Shown piece after piece: positions 15,117 through 23,264 of a stretch of 35,095 nucleotides of DNA. The notes under the pieces were generated by a model. It worked only from the letters and a program-made list of their open reading frames with translations. It ran no database searches and had not been told where the DNA came from. The translations under genes were made by a program, and so were the position numbers. Source of the stretch: Candidatus Saccharimonadota bacterium (lineage in GTDB: Bacteria; Patescibacteriota; Saccharimonadia; Saccharimonadales; JAGQMS01). The DNA is taken from the NCBI GenBank assembly GCA_020428535.1, contig JAGQMS010000004.1, forward strand, positions 1 through 35,095. The letters are read 5' to 3'. Numbering within the stretch: position 1 is the first letter of the stretch; every line of letters begins with the position of its first letter.

Positions 15117-15758
15117 TTACTTTCTTAATTTTTCTAAAATCTGTGGGATGAGTGAAAAATCATCCATAAGTACTTGACGCTGGCTGCCGTTGTATAGGGC
15201 TGCAGCTGGGTGATAAAGCGGCAGGATGACTGCCGTTAGTATGGAGTTTGAAGTATGGAGTATCGAAGAGCCTGCGCCCTGATTCTTCATACTTTTAACT
15301 TCATACTTCATACTTATCTTCTTGGGTTGGCCATGGTCTTTGCTGATATGTAGATCCGGCAGGAATTGCATTCCACTGTGCCTTCCTAAAGTAACAACCA
15401 GCTTAGGCTTGATAATTTCAAGTTGCTTGATAAGGTACGGCAGGAACTCTTTCTTTTCTTCGGGCAGAGGATCACGGTTCTGAGGTGGGCGATATTTCAC
15501 AATATTTGTGATGTATACCTGCTCTCTTTTTAGGTGGATGCTAGCCAGCATTTCACTTAAAAACTTTCCACTTGCTCCAACGAACGGAAGTCCTTGCTCA
15601 TCTTCTTGGCGCCCGGGTGCCTCACCGATAAATACGATATCGGCATCTGGTGCCCCGTCACCAAAAACTAGCTGAGTCGCTTGCTCAGCCAGATTCGGGC
15701 AGACATTGTTTCTAATAATATCTGCCTTGATCTGGTCAAGAAGCTGCTGCTTGGTCAT
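15117..15758 (-). CDS. Uracil-DNA glycosylase, family 4-like, without Fe-S cysteines
   Basis: The enzyme removes uracil from DNA at the start of base excision repair. Motif A reads [17 protein letters not shown], then [20 protein letters not shown], and the catalytic-loop motif is [10 protein letters not shown]. In family 4 four cysteines hold a 4Fe-4S cluster. Here the RPP-motif cysteine is Tyr (VKYRPP), the next one is Phe/Leu (EFLPYL), and the N-terminal CxxC is gone; Cys20 is the only cysteine in the protein. A 77-bp imperfect palindrome (15238-15314) has been added in frame, lengthening the loop between HGQPKK and VILPLYHP. The gene lies between pnp and rnj, 11 and 30 bases away. Confidence 0.85.
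   Translation of the reverse strand: MTKQQLLDQIKADIIRNNVCPNLAEQATQLVFGDGAPDADIVFIGEAPGRQEDEQGLPFVGASGKFLSEMLASIHLKREQVYITNIVKYRPPQNRDPLPEEKKEFLPYLIKQLEIIKPKLVVTLGRHSGMQFLPDLHISKDHGQPKKISMKYEVKSMKNQGAGSSILHTSNSILTAVILPLYHPAAALYNGSQRQVLMDDFSLIPQILEKLRK
15238..15314. repeat. Imperfect palindromic insert within the uracil glycosylase gene
   Basis: 15238-15269 is an imperfect inverted copy of 15284-15314. Both arms are built from AAGTATGGAGT/ACTTCATACT-like iterations. The insert keeps the reading frame and falls in a loop. Confidence 0.65.
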
Positions 15759-15769
15759 AGTCTAAATAT

Positions 15770-17887
15770 TTAAGCCTTCTTCATGCTTAGGTTATTACGT
15801 CCTTTGTCATCAACGGCAACTAGTTTTACCTTCACAATATCGCCAACCTTAACTAAATCAGAAGGCTTTTCTACTCGTTCCTCAGCCATTTCGCTAACAT
15901 GCACCAATCCTTCATGACCCGGCATAAATTCAACGAATGCACCAAAGTCTAAGACGCTAACGACTTTGGCATTTTCGTAGACTTTGCCAACTTCTGGCTC
16001 GGCTACGATCTCGCTGATCCATTTCTTTGCCGCCTCAATCGAATCTTTACTTGGGCTAGCCAAGAAAATCTTGCCATCGTCTTTGATGTCGATTTCCGCA
16101 CCGGTCTCTTTGACGATGTTCTGGATAGTTTCGCCACCCTTGCCGATCACCATACCTATCTTTTCGGGGTCGATTTCGATAGATTCAACACGTGGCGCAT
16201 ATTCACTAAGCTCTTCCCGATATTTAGGCAAGGTCTTAAGCATTGAACCAAGAATTGTAGCCCTGCCCACTTTGGCTTGAGTTAGGGCTTTGCCCATAAT
16301 TTCTACGGTGATGCCCTTTACCTTGATATCCATCTGAAGAGCTGTGATTCCTTCGGCGGTTCCGGCAACTTTGAAGTCCATATCACCTGCAAAATCCTCT
16401 GCGCCCTGGATATCACTCAAAATCTTGTAGCCACCTTTGCCGTCAGTCACTAAGCCCATTGCGATACCACTAACTGGAGCCAAAATTGGCACACCGGCAT
16501 CCATCAGACTCAAACACGTTGAGCAAGTTGCCGCCATGGAGGTTGAGCCGTTGCTTGTCATGATTTCAGTGACGCAGCGAATTGCATACGGGAATGTAAC
16601 TTCATCAGGGATGACCGCCAAAATTGCACGTTCTGCTAGTGCGGAATGACCTGTTTCACGCCTGCCTGTACCACCAAGTCTTTTCACTTCGCCAGTTGTG
16701 TAGCCTGGCATGTTGTAGTGATGCATAAATCGTTTTTCGCGCTCGCCACTCATGTCGTCGATTAATTGCGCATAGCTCATTGGCGCAAGAGTTGTGATGT
16801 TCAGAGCTTGAGTCGTGCCACGAGTGAAGATGCTTGAACCGTGAGTTCTAGGCAATACTCCAACTTCGCTGGAAAGTGCACGGATTTCTTCAAGTTTTCG
16901 GCCATCAGGGCGAATGTCTTCTTCCAAGATCATTCGGCGGATGTCATAGTCGATGGCTTTTTGGGTTGCTTCCATGTATTCGCCACGGATTTCTTCCCAT
17001 TCTTCTTCGCTCATTTTTGCTGCAAAAGTTTCTTCCACGAGAGCCTTAAGTTCGTCCGTGTAGGCATCACGTTCAATCTTATTACCTCTGTTCTTTGTCC
17101 CAAGCTTGTCTTTAAGAAGCTTATCAACGTTTGCTTGAACTTCTTCATTTGGCAAAGCAAGCTCGAATTCAAATGGCTTAACGCCAACCTTAGCAACCAG
17201 TTCTTCCTGCAATTTGATTGCAGGTTGCATTTCGCTGTGAGCGGTTTCGATAGCCTTCAGCATGACCTCTTCACTGACTTGCTTTGCGCCTGCTTCAACC
17301 ATCATGATGGCATCTTTTGTACCAGCAACCACGAGATCTAGCTTACTGTCGTTTAGCTCTGTGACAGTTGGATTTACTACAAGCTTTCCGTCAGCATCCA
17401 TGCCCATTCGTACACCAGCAACTGGTCCAGAGAATGGTGAACCACTGATCATTAAAGCCGCACTAACGGCAATCATTGCCACAATGTCGCTACGAATTTC
17501 TGGGTCCAAACTCAAAACAAGGGCTACTGCCTGAGTTTCGTTTCTGTAGCCTTTCGGGAAAAGCGGTCTTATTGGTCTGTCGATCAAGCGACCAGCTAAA
17601 ATAGCATCGTCACCTGGGCGCGTCTCACGCTTGATAAACCTTGATCCGCTGATTCGTCCACTTGCATAGAATCTTTCTTCGTACTCAACAGTTAACGGGA
17701 AAAAATCCAAGCCTTCTGCCGGTTTTTTATTGACTGTGGCGATACCCATAACAACCGTATCACCGATCTGAGCTTTGACCATATTGCTCAAAAAGCCGTA
17801 TCGACCATACTCCAGGGTCAGTTCTCGACCACCGAATTGACCTTTTACAGTTACTATTTCTTTTCCAAAAGGGTGAATTGTACTCAC
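15770..17887 (-). CDS. pnp: Polyribonucleotide nucleotidyltransferase (PNPase)
   Basis: PNPase degrades RNA 3' to 5' using phosphate. Two RNase PH domains are present: the first opens GQFGGRELTLEYGRYG, and the second contains TRGTTQALNITTLAP and GTGRRETGHSALAERA. A KH domain (IGMVIGKGGETIQNIVKETG) and an S1 domain (GKVYENAKVVSVLDFGAFVE to the C-terminus) follow. Length 705 is normal. The start is GTG with a GGAAAGGA Shine-Dalgarno sequence. It follows rpsO in the classical rpsO-pnp order, with a 224-bp intergenic leader containing a strong hairpin, as where E. coli pnp is autoregulated through RNase III cleavage. Confidence 0.97.
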   Translation of the reverse strand: MSTIHPFGKEIVTVKGQFGGRELTLEYGRYGFLSNMVKAQIGDTVVMGIATVNKKPAEGLDFFPLTVEYEERFYASGRISGSRFIKRETRPGDDAILAGRLIDRPIRPLFPKGYRNETQAVALVLSLDPEIRSDIVAMIAVSAALMISGSPFSGPVAGVRMGMDADGKLVVNPTVTELNDSKLDLVVAGTKDAIMMVEAGAKQVSEEVMLKAIETAHSEMQPAIKLQEELVAKVGVKPFEFELALPNEEVQANVDKLLKDKLGTKNRGNKIERDAYTDELKALVEETFAAKMSEEEWEEIRGEYMEATQKAIDYDIRRMILEEDIRPDGRKLEEIRALSSEVGVLPRTHGSSIFTRGTTQALNITTLAPMSYAQLIDDMSGEREKRFMHHYNMPGYTTGEVKRLGGTGRRETGHSALAERAILAVIPDEVTFPYAIRCVTEIMTSNGSTSMAATCSTCLSLMDAGVPILAPVSGIAMGLVTDGKGGYKILSDIQGAEDFAGDMDFKVAGTAEGITALQMDIKVKGITVEIMGKALTQAKVGRATILGSMLKTLPKYREELSEYAPRVESIEIDPEKIGMVIGKGGETIQNIVKETGAEIDIKDDGKIFLASPSKDSIEAAKKWISEIVAEPEVGKVYENAKVVSVLDFGAFVEFMPGHEGLVHVSEMAEERVEKPSDLVKVGDIVKVKLVAVDDKGRNNLSMKKA

Positions 17888-17999
17888 TTCTATCCTTTCC
17901 TTACCTGCACCTAGGTTCTAGCAACAAATATCTAATCATAGATACCAAATGCCAGCCCCAAGATGCATCCTTATAATATTACCCTCGCGAGTTTCTACT

Positions 18000-18097
18000 G
18001 CGACCCATTCAAATTACTTTTTGGTCGCTTTCCTTATCGCGTTTGCCTAGCTCCTTTCTCCCGCTTCTGATTTTTTTTGCATTGCGGAAGGAGCTAG
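18000..18097 (-). promoter_or_regulatory. pnp leader hairpins
   Basis: In the rpsO-pnp interval, 18088-18097 pairs with 18047-18056 (10 bp, CTAGCTCCTT/AAGGAGCTAG) and is extended by CCGC/GCGG (18061-18064, 18084-18087). A second stem joins 18023-18028 to 18000-18005. No U-run follows on the minus strand, so these look like processing or regulatory hairpins rather than terminators. Their position matches the RNase III/PNPase autoregulatory hairpin of E. coli. Confidence 0.55.
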
Positions 18098-18111
18098 ACT
18101 ACTCAATAAGG

Positions 18112-18381
18112 CTATTTAACCCTAATACCGAGCTTGTCTACTAGCTTAAGATAGCTTTCAGGATTTTCCTGAGCAAGATATTTCAAAAGTCGTCGGCGCT
18201 TGCCTACCATTTGTAGTAAACCACGTCGAGCCATGAAATCTTTCTTTCTGGTTCGAAGATGTTCAGTGACCTCTTTGATCCTTGATGTCAAAATTGTAAT
18301 TTGTACCTCTGGTGAACCAGTATCTTCTTTGCTGCGAGCAGCTTCTTTGATCAATGCCTGCTTCTTATCTGCAGTTATCAT
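18112..18381 (-). CDS. rpsO: 30S ribosomal protein S15
   Basis: S15 is a primary 16S rRNA-binding protein. The 89 residues match the full family: [40 protein letters not shown] and [20 protein letters not shown]. It is transcribed from its own promoter (18437-18465) with a leader of about 49 nt, long enough for S15 autoregulation, though I see no specific pseudoknot. It precedes pnp. Confidence 0.97.
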   Translation of the reverse strand: MITADKKQALIKEAARSKEDTGSPEVQITILTSRIKEVTEHLRTRKKDFMARRGLLQMVGKRRRLLKYLAQENPESYLKLVDKLGIRVK

Positions 18382-18436
18382 GAATTCGTATTACCTTTCT
18401 GTAATTTGTTATACGAGATTGATGGCGTTGAAGTGA

Positions 18437-18465
18437 ATTATAACAGATGACTACTGATAAATCAA
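18437..18465 (-). promoter_or_regulatory. Promoter of rpsO-pnp
   Basis: Minus strand: -35 TTGATT (18460-18465), 17 bp, -10 TATAAT (18437-18442), with extended TG. It lies between truB and rpsO. Confidence 0.75.
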
Positions 18466-18467
18466 CT

Positions 18468-19178
18468 CTATTTCTGGTTAATGGATAGTTTTATTTTTTC
18501 GTAATTAATGTCTTCCAGATCGGAAGCGTACGATAGTTGAAGATTATCTATCGATGTTCTTCGTAGCTCACTCATATATGCTGGAGTACCGAGTTTTTTG
18601 CCGATATCTTTGACCAAGGATCTAATGTAGGTACCGCTTGATACTTCACAGGTAAATTTAGCTTTCGGGTAGGAATACGAATCAAGTTTAATTTTATATA
18701 CCACACATTTTCTAGGCTCAAGTTTGATCTCCCTGCCTGATCGTGCGAGTTCATAGGCACGTTTACCACCGATTTTGATAGCTGAATACGCCGGTGGAAC
18801 CTGCCATTGTTCACCGACAAAGCTGTTCAATATACCCAATAAATCTTCTTCGGAAGGAATTTTTGGGTTGGACTCATATTTGATCTCTCCTTCTTGATCA
18901 CCAGTCGAGCTCGAAGCGCCAAGTGTCATCTCTACTTCATACGTTTTATCATGTTTTATCAACTGTGGGACTAGCTTAGTAGCCTTGCCGATACATAGAA
19001 CAAGCAAGCCTGTTGCTGAAGGGTCGAGAGTCCCAGTATGGCCTACTTTGACATTTTTAATGCTTGGGTCGGTCTTTCGGTATTCGGACCGTAATATATT
19101 GCGCACTTTCGCAACAACATCAAAACTAGTCCAGCCTTTTGGTTTGTCAACTAGCAATATCCCATCTATCACTTCCAT
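18468..19178 (-). CDS. truB: tRNA pseudouridine-55 synthase
   Basis: TruB isomerises U55 of the tRNA T-loop to pseudouridine. Motif I is DGILLVDKPKGWTSFDVV. The catalytic aspartate is Asp52 in GHTGTLDPSATGLLVL. QVPPAYSAIKIGGKRAYELA and CEVSSGTYIRSLVKDIGKKL follow. The PUA domain typical of longer TruB proteins is absent (236 residues), as in other small bacterial forms. It lies 37 bases downstream of the DHH-like gene. The order DHH (nrnA-like)-truB-rpsO-pnp is a widely conserved bacterial neighbourhood. Confidence 0.95.
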   Translation of the reverse strand: MEVIDGILLVDKPKGWTSFDVVAKVRNILRSEYRKTDPSIKNVKVGHTGTLDPSATGLLVLCIGKATKLVPQLIKHDKTYEVEMTLGASSSTGDQEGEIKYESNPKIPSEEDLLGILNSFVGEQWQVPPAYSAIKIGGKRAYELARSGREIKLEPRKCVVYKIKLDSYSYPKAKFTCEVSSGTYIRSLVKDIGKKLGTPAYMSELRRTSIDNLQLSYASDLEDINYEKIKLSINQK

Positions 19179-19215
19179 AAAAAGATATTACCTATTTTGG
19201 GTATATATTCCAAAA

Positions 19216-20796
19216 CTACTGTGGGCTAGGCAAATTGAGTTCATCGTCACCCTGAGGTTGCATATAAGGTGGGACGGCCATAGGGGGCGGAACTGATGGA
19301 GCTGGTGGTATTTGGCTTTGCTGGTCTTGGTCTGTGGCTGGCATTTCTGCAGGAAGATCAAGTTTAGGTGCTTCAGCTTCTTCAATTACACCGGCAATTT
19401 CTTCTCGGGCCGCTTCTTGCTGTGCAAGATGAGGACTATCGACGGCTTTTTCTAAATCCGCAAGCGTCTGCTCTGGTGTTGGTTGATCACCCATAGTTTC
19501 GGGTATGATCGCGTTTTCTTCGGTTGATTGTGGCTGTTGGTCAGTATTGGCTTTTTGATCATCAAAAGAATAGCTACTTAGATCAGTTTTTGGCTTTGGG
19601 GGCTCAACATTCAGCGGCTGGATAACTTTCTGCTTGTGCGCATAGGCCTTCTCTTCTTCTTGGGCGGTTATATCAACCATATTGCCGTGCTCATCAATTT
19701 CTATCTCTGACGGCTCCACCTTTTCCTCTGTGGGGTGTTCTGATTTGTCGGTTACGTCAACACTGCTAGTACCAAGAAGATCAGCAGCTGCTTCAGGGCT
19801 TACCATCTCGGCAGTGCTATCTTCGTGAGAGACACTCGTTTCACTTGGATCAGCGGGTGCAGGGGCTGGAAGTGGCGCTGGGGCGTCTTCAACAGGCGCT
19901 GGCAATGGTGCTTCTTCTGTCTCTTCTCTCTCTATTACAAGCTCACCATCATTCGACGAATCCGACTGCGGTGCTTCTACTTGTGTCTCATCTGAAGTAG
20001 TCGCAACTGGAGTTGGCTCCGGTTGAATAGCTAACTGGTTGGCTATAAGTTGTTGGTTGGCTCCTGCCGCCATTAATTGTGCACTCATCGTCATTACTTT
20101 TGGCGAAGTTTTATCATTGCTGAATCTGTCAGTTTCGGCGACAATACCCGTTAAGAATGCTGTGGCCATCTGTGAATCTAGCAGGCCACTTTGGAATGAT
20201 TCTGAGATACTGACCAACATTTCAGATAGTGAACTGGCTGACTGATCGTGCCAGTTAATAGCTCCAATCTCTGCTTGTTTATTATCGCCAAATGAAAGAT
20301 CTATAACCGTAGCGTCATGCAAAATCTGACCATGTTCAATAATGGCGCTATCGAGGTCATCTTTGTTCTCAATCCCAAGTGCCATCACAACATCAACATT
20401 GAAGTTCCCTTGAGTAAACTCAAGGTCGTTTGAAGAAATGGAGGTACGATACGGAGTGATATAGATCCTCACTACATTATCTTCGACTTTATACCTGAGT
20501 TTATCTGCCTTAGCCTTGTCTAGAGAAATTATGAAATCTCTCAAAGAATCGGTATTCGTCTCAATTGTTTTTTCGGGCTGTAGAAACTCTAGAGTAGATG
20601 GTATTGCCCCGCTAAAGACAGCAGTGGCATGTTTATCGAGCTTGTTTAGCATCAGAGTCAAACCGATACATGCTGCTAGCTGATCAACACTTGGATCACG
20701 GCTAATAGTAACTAACACATTATTTGCATTCTTGAGAGCATCAGTTACCTGCTGCTTCGGTGATTGCTCTTTTTGTGGAGGGTTTTGGTTATCCAT
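19216..20796 (-). CDS. Degenerate DHH-family phosphoesterase-like protein with disordered tail
   Basis: The first 260 residues align in order with the DHH domain of NrnA/RecJ-type phosphoesterases: TISRDPSVDQLAACIGLTLM (motif I, normally SHxxPDGDA), then VDVVMALGIEN, VIDLSFGDNK, AINWHDQSASSLSEMLV and GIVAETDRFSNDKTSPKV. Catalytic residues are largely missing: motif I lacks the His and the first Asp, and the DHH triad is replaced by SFG/NK. The DHHA1 domain is not present. Instead there is a 260-residue acidic, Pro/Glu/Gln-rich disordered tail ending VPPPMAVPPYMQPQGDDELN. Its place before truB fits the nrnA position. It is probably a pseudoenzyme with a scaffold or binding role. Confidence 0.75.
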   Translation of the reverse strand: MDNQNPPQKEQSPKQQVTDALKNANNVLVTISRDPSVDQLAACIGLTLMLNKLDKHATAVFSGAIPSTLEFLQPEKTIETNTDSLRDFIISLDKAKADKLRYKVEDNVVRIYITPYRTSISSNDLEFTQGNFNVDVVMALGIENKDDLDSAIIEHGQILHDATVIDLSFGDNKQAEIGAINWHDQSASSLSEMLVSISESFQSGLLDSQMATAFLTGIVAETDRFSNDKTSPKVMTMSAQLMAAGANQQLIANQLAIQPEPTPVATTSDETQVEAPQSDSSNDGELVIEREETEEAPLPAPVEDAPAPLPAPAPADPSETSVSHEDSTAEMVSPEAAADLLGTSSVDVTDKSEHPTEEKVEPSEIEIDEHGNMVDITAQEEEKAYAHKQKVIQPLNVEPPKPKTDLSSYSFDDQKANTDQQPQSTEENAIIPETMGDQPTPEQTLADLEKAVDSPHLAQQEAAREEIAGVIEEAEAPKLDLPAEMPATDQDQQSQIPPAPSVPPPMAVPPYMQPQGDDELNLPSPQ

Positions 20797-20893
20797 TTTC
20801 TATTTGTTTGTTTTATCTATTCTTTATATTTGAAAATACCATAAGCACGAAGAAAAGTCCAGTATTTATATATGAATCCCCATTGACACGGTC

Positions 20894-20955
20894 TTTACTT
20901 CTTAATTGATCTGTTGTAAAATACCGTTTGTCTAAAATAACTCTATTAATACAAT
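20894..20955 (+). promoter_or_regulatory. rpsT promoter region (two candidates)
   Basis: TTTACT (20894-20899), 17 bp, TAAAAT (20917-20922) would give a leader of about 37 nt containing the AAGGA Shine-Dalgarno sequence at 20956. TTGTCT (20928-20933), 16 bp, TACAAT (20950-20955) would start too close to use it. The first is preferred. Confidence 0.45.
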
Positions 20956-20966
20956 AAGGAATATTC

Positions 20967-21350
20967 ATGCCGATTATCAAATCAGCCAAAAAACGAGTAC
21001 GCGTAGCCGCAAAAGCTAATGATCGCAACAAAGTTACTAGGTTAAACCTTCGAAATTCTATGAAGGCTTTCCTAGCATCTATCAGTAGTGGCAAAGGTGT
21101 TTCGGATGCTCAGGTTAAGGTCAATAGCGCCCTAGACCAAGCAGTCAAAAAAGGTGTAATTCACAAGAATAAGGCAGCACGAAAAAAGAGCCAAATTGCA
21201 GTTGCCGCAAAGAATTCAGGGGCAAAGCCAACCGTAAAAGCTACAAAAGTAGCTGCAAAGCCAGCAGCTAAGAAAACTGCCCCAAAAGCTGTAAGCAAGA
21301 AGCCAGCCACCAAAAAACCGGCTGCAAAAAAAAGCTCAACTAAGAAGTAG
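20967..21350 (+). CDS. rpsT: 30S ribosomal protein S20 with histone-H1-like C-terminal tail
   Basis: S20 binds helices at the base of the 30S body. Residues 1-85 match the family: MPIIKSAKKRVRVAAKANDR, NLRNSMKAFLASI and ALDQAVKKGVIHKNKAARKK. S20 normally ends here. This one adds about 42 residues made almost wholly of Lys, Ala, Pro, Ser and Thr (KPAAKKTAPKAVSKKPATKK), like the C-terminus of histone H1 or bacterial HU/H1-type proteins. The start has AAGGA 6 bases upstream. It is convergent with holA and divergent from the DHH-like gene. Confidence 0.95.
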   Translation: MPIIKSAKKRVRVAAKANDRNKVTRLNLRNSMKAFLASISSGKGVSDAQVKVNSALDQAVKKGVIHKNKAARKKSQIAVAAKNSGAKPTVKATKVAAKPAAKKTAPKAVSKKPATKKPAAKKSSTKK

Positions 21351-21375
21351 ATACTCATTCATTTTCGTCCGGGAA

Positions 21376-22296
21376 CTAGATACTCGAAAACTCTAGAATT
21401 AAAACTTTCACTACATCTGATGGTTCTACTTGCGTAGTTTTTATTTTTAAATCTGCATCCAGCGCAAGGTTAACAATTTCCTGTAATGTCTTTTTAGACA
21501 TTTTCTTGGTTACTTTTAGCGATTTTCCTACTACAAACGAATGCAACCCGGTCAACTTAGCGATTTCTTGTGCATTGTCTAGTCCAGAAAATTTTACTAA
21601 TGAGAATACGTGAATTTGCCATGCTATTAGTCCTAATATTTCAAGTGGCTCAACCTTATTTGCGATGAGATCAGAGTACAACTTTAGCGCCATATCTATT
21701 TGTCCGGAAAAGGTATAGTCAAGAAGTTCAAAAACCGTTCCCTTCAATGCCTGTTCGGTATGTGTGTCGATTAATTGTCTATCAATATTGCCAAAAACCG
21801 AAAGCTTTCTGAGTTCATTTGAAATAATGTTTTGATCTTCACCTACCCTTTCGATTAGGTACTCTACATCAGCGAGTTGGATTTCGCATTTTAAACTTTG
21901 GGAATATTCTTGAGCCCACCTGGTTAGTTCTGAACTTTGCAGGTTTCTAAATTCAGTTATAGATTTTCTATTTTGAAGTTCCTTGTATAGCCTAGTTCTC
22001 TTGTCTGCCTTAGAATCAACAATCACGCAATGAATGCTTTCAGGAATTGCATCTAACAGAGCTAATATTAGATCTTGAGTTACTTTGGAGTTGAATACAT
22101 TTTTTAGAAATACGAGCTTCGATTCCACCAAGAAAGGAAGCTGTAGTATCGCACTTCGGATAGTCGGAGTGTCGGCCTCGTCACAATTTATTCGCTCAAG
22201 TCCAATTGAATCATTAGCCTTTAAATAAGCCGCTGTCCTTTCATTGACAGCATGGGCTATTGCAAATTCATTTTGACCACACAAAAGTTCAATCAT
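21376..22296 (-). CDS. holA: DNA polymerase III subunit delta
   Basis: HolA is the clamp-loader subunit that opens the beta sliding clamp. The N-terminus (MIELLCGQNEFAIAHAVNER) and LPFLVESKLVFLKNVFNSK fit the delta Rossmann-like domain. LIERVGEDQNIISNELRKLS and LIAWQIHVFSLVKFSG are the helical lid and collar signatures. At 306 residues it is a little shorter than usual. The minus-strand -10-like TATAGT (22303-22308) ends 6 bases before the ATG, so it is probably leaderless. It overlaps neither neighbour and is convergent with rpsT. Confidence 0.9.
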   Translation of the reverse strand: MIELLCGQNEFAIAHAVNERTAAYLKANDSIGLERINCDEADTPTIRSAILQLPFLVESKLVFLKNVFNSKVTQDLILALLDAIPESIHCVIVDSKADKRTRLYKELQNRKSITEFRNLQSSELTRWAQEYSQSLKCEIQLADVEYLIERVGEDQNIISNELRKLSVFGNIDRQLIDTHTEQALKGTVFELLDYTFSGQIDMALKLYSDLIANKVEPLEILGLIAWQIHVFSLVKFSGLDNAQEIAKLTGLHSFVVGKSLKVTKKMSKKTLQEIVNLALDADLKIKTTQVEPSDVVKVLILEFSSI

Positions 22297-22343
22297 CTAA
22301 CAACTATAGTACAAATATTATTGAGCTTACGCCAAAAATAATC

Positions 22344-23210
22344 TTAAAGTTTTTGACATTTAGGGCAAAGATGAGTGCCTCGACCCGCAACTCGAGTTTT
22401 AATTATTACAGTGCCACAACGATAACAGGGTAGATTTTCTTTCCTAAAAACTCTGGCGAAATCTATATAACTTCCCTTTTTACCCTCCGCATTGACATAG
22501 TTTCTGTCAGTAGATCCACCTTTTTCAAGACTCAAATTAAGTACATATATTATTTCTTGGTGGAGTTTCCTTAGCTTACTTACAGAAACATCAGCTACTT
22601 TTGTGGCAGGATGGATTTTAGCACCCCAAAGTGATTCATCGGCGTAGATATTGCCAATACCGGCAAGAACTGTTTGATCAAGCAAAGCTGCTTTGATGGT
22701 GCTATTCTTTCGTCGCTTCAAACGAGACTCAAAAACTCTAAATGTAAAATCTTTTTCTAGTGGCTCAGGGCCCACCTTTTTCATGAAGTCGATGTTTGCA
22801 ACTTCAGGTGTTGGGATCATCCTTACCCAGCCAAACTTACGTTGATCATTAAAAAACAGGTGCGTTTTATCACTGAATTCAAAGATGACTCTTGTAGATT
22901 TATCCGGTAATTTTCCGATCAGAGAGTCGTTGGGGTGGCCAGCACCAAAATTTTCTGTTCCTCGATAGACTAATTGGCCGGTCATTTTTAGATGGACTAC
23001 AAGGCTGTAATTACTTGAAAGTTCTAGAATTAAAACCTTTGCCCTTCGGCGAATATCGACTATTTTAGAGCCTATCAAAAATTGATCAACATCTTCTTTG
23101 GCATTAGGAAAACTCTTTGGCCAATCATGCTCAACACTTGATACAGTTTTTCCGATTATTAGTCGGCTAAGACCCAACCTAACTGTCTCTACTTCAGGTA
23201 ACTCCGGCAT
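22344..23210 (-). CDS. mutM: Formamidopyrimidine-DNA glycosylase
   Basis: Fpg/MutM excises 8-oxoguanine and formamidopyrimidines and cuts the backbone. The catalytic N-terminal proline requires the chain to start MPELPEVETVRLGL, so the start is 23210, not an upstream ATG at 23225. LDQTVLAGIGNIYADESLWG, then the linker region GGSTDRNYVNAEGKKGSY and a C-terminal zinc finger (CYRCG and CPKC) are intact. The -10-like TATACT (23217-23222, minus strand) ends exactly 6 bases before ATG 23210, which independently supports this start and a leaderless mRNA. Confidence 0.95.
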   Translation of the reverse strand: MPELPEVETVRLGLSRLIIGKTVSSVEHDWPKSFPNAKEDVDQFLIGSKIVDIRRRAKVLILELSSNYSLVVHLKMTGQLVYRGTENFGAGHPNDSLIGKLPDKSTRVIFEFSDKTHLFFNDQRKFGWVRMIPTPEVANIDFMKKVGPEPLEKDFTFRVFESRLKRRKNSTIKAALLDQTVLAGIGNIYADESLWGAKIHPATKVADVSVSKLRKLHQEIIYVLNLSLEKGGSTDRNYVNAEGKKGSYIDFARVFRKENLPCYRCGTVIIKTRVAGRGTHLCPKCQKL

Positions 23211-23216
23211 GAGCAT

Positions 23217-23222
23217 AGTATA
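23217..23222 (-). promoter_or_regulatory. -10 element of mutM
   Basis: TATACT lies 6 bases upstream of the MPELPE start codon and overlaps the upstream ATG at 23225. No strong -35 is visible. Confidence 0.5.
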
Positions 23223-23229
23223 CAAGCTA

Positions 23230-23258
23230 TGGACGAAGTACTACATACTAAGTAATAT
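23230..23258 (+). promoter_or_regulatory. Promoter of the 23265 gene
   Basis: -35-like TGGACG (23230-23235), 17 bp, -10 TAATAT (23253-23258) ending 6 bases before the ATG. It is divergent from the mutM promoter. Confidence 0.45.
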
Positions 23259-23264
23259 TGGTTT

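Noticed and set aside
16841-17341. 166-codon plus-strand frame inside pnp
   Set aside because: It is Phe/Cys/His-rich, the typical shadow of a Glu/Lys-rich coding strand, and antisense to a full-length PNPase.
20813-21094. 93-codon minus-strand frame overlapping rpsT
   Set aside because: It covers the conserved S20 core on the opposite strand and the rpsT promoter; rpsT explains the sequence.
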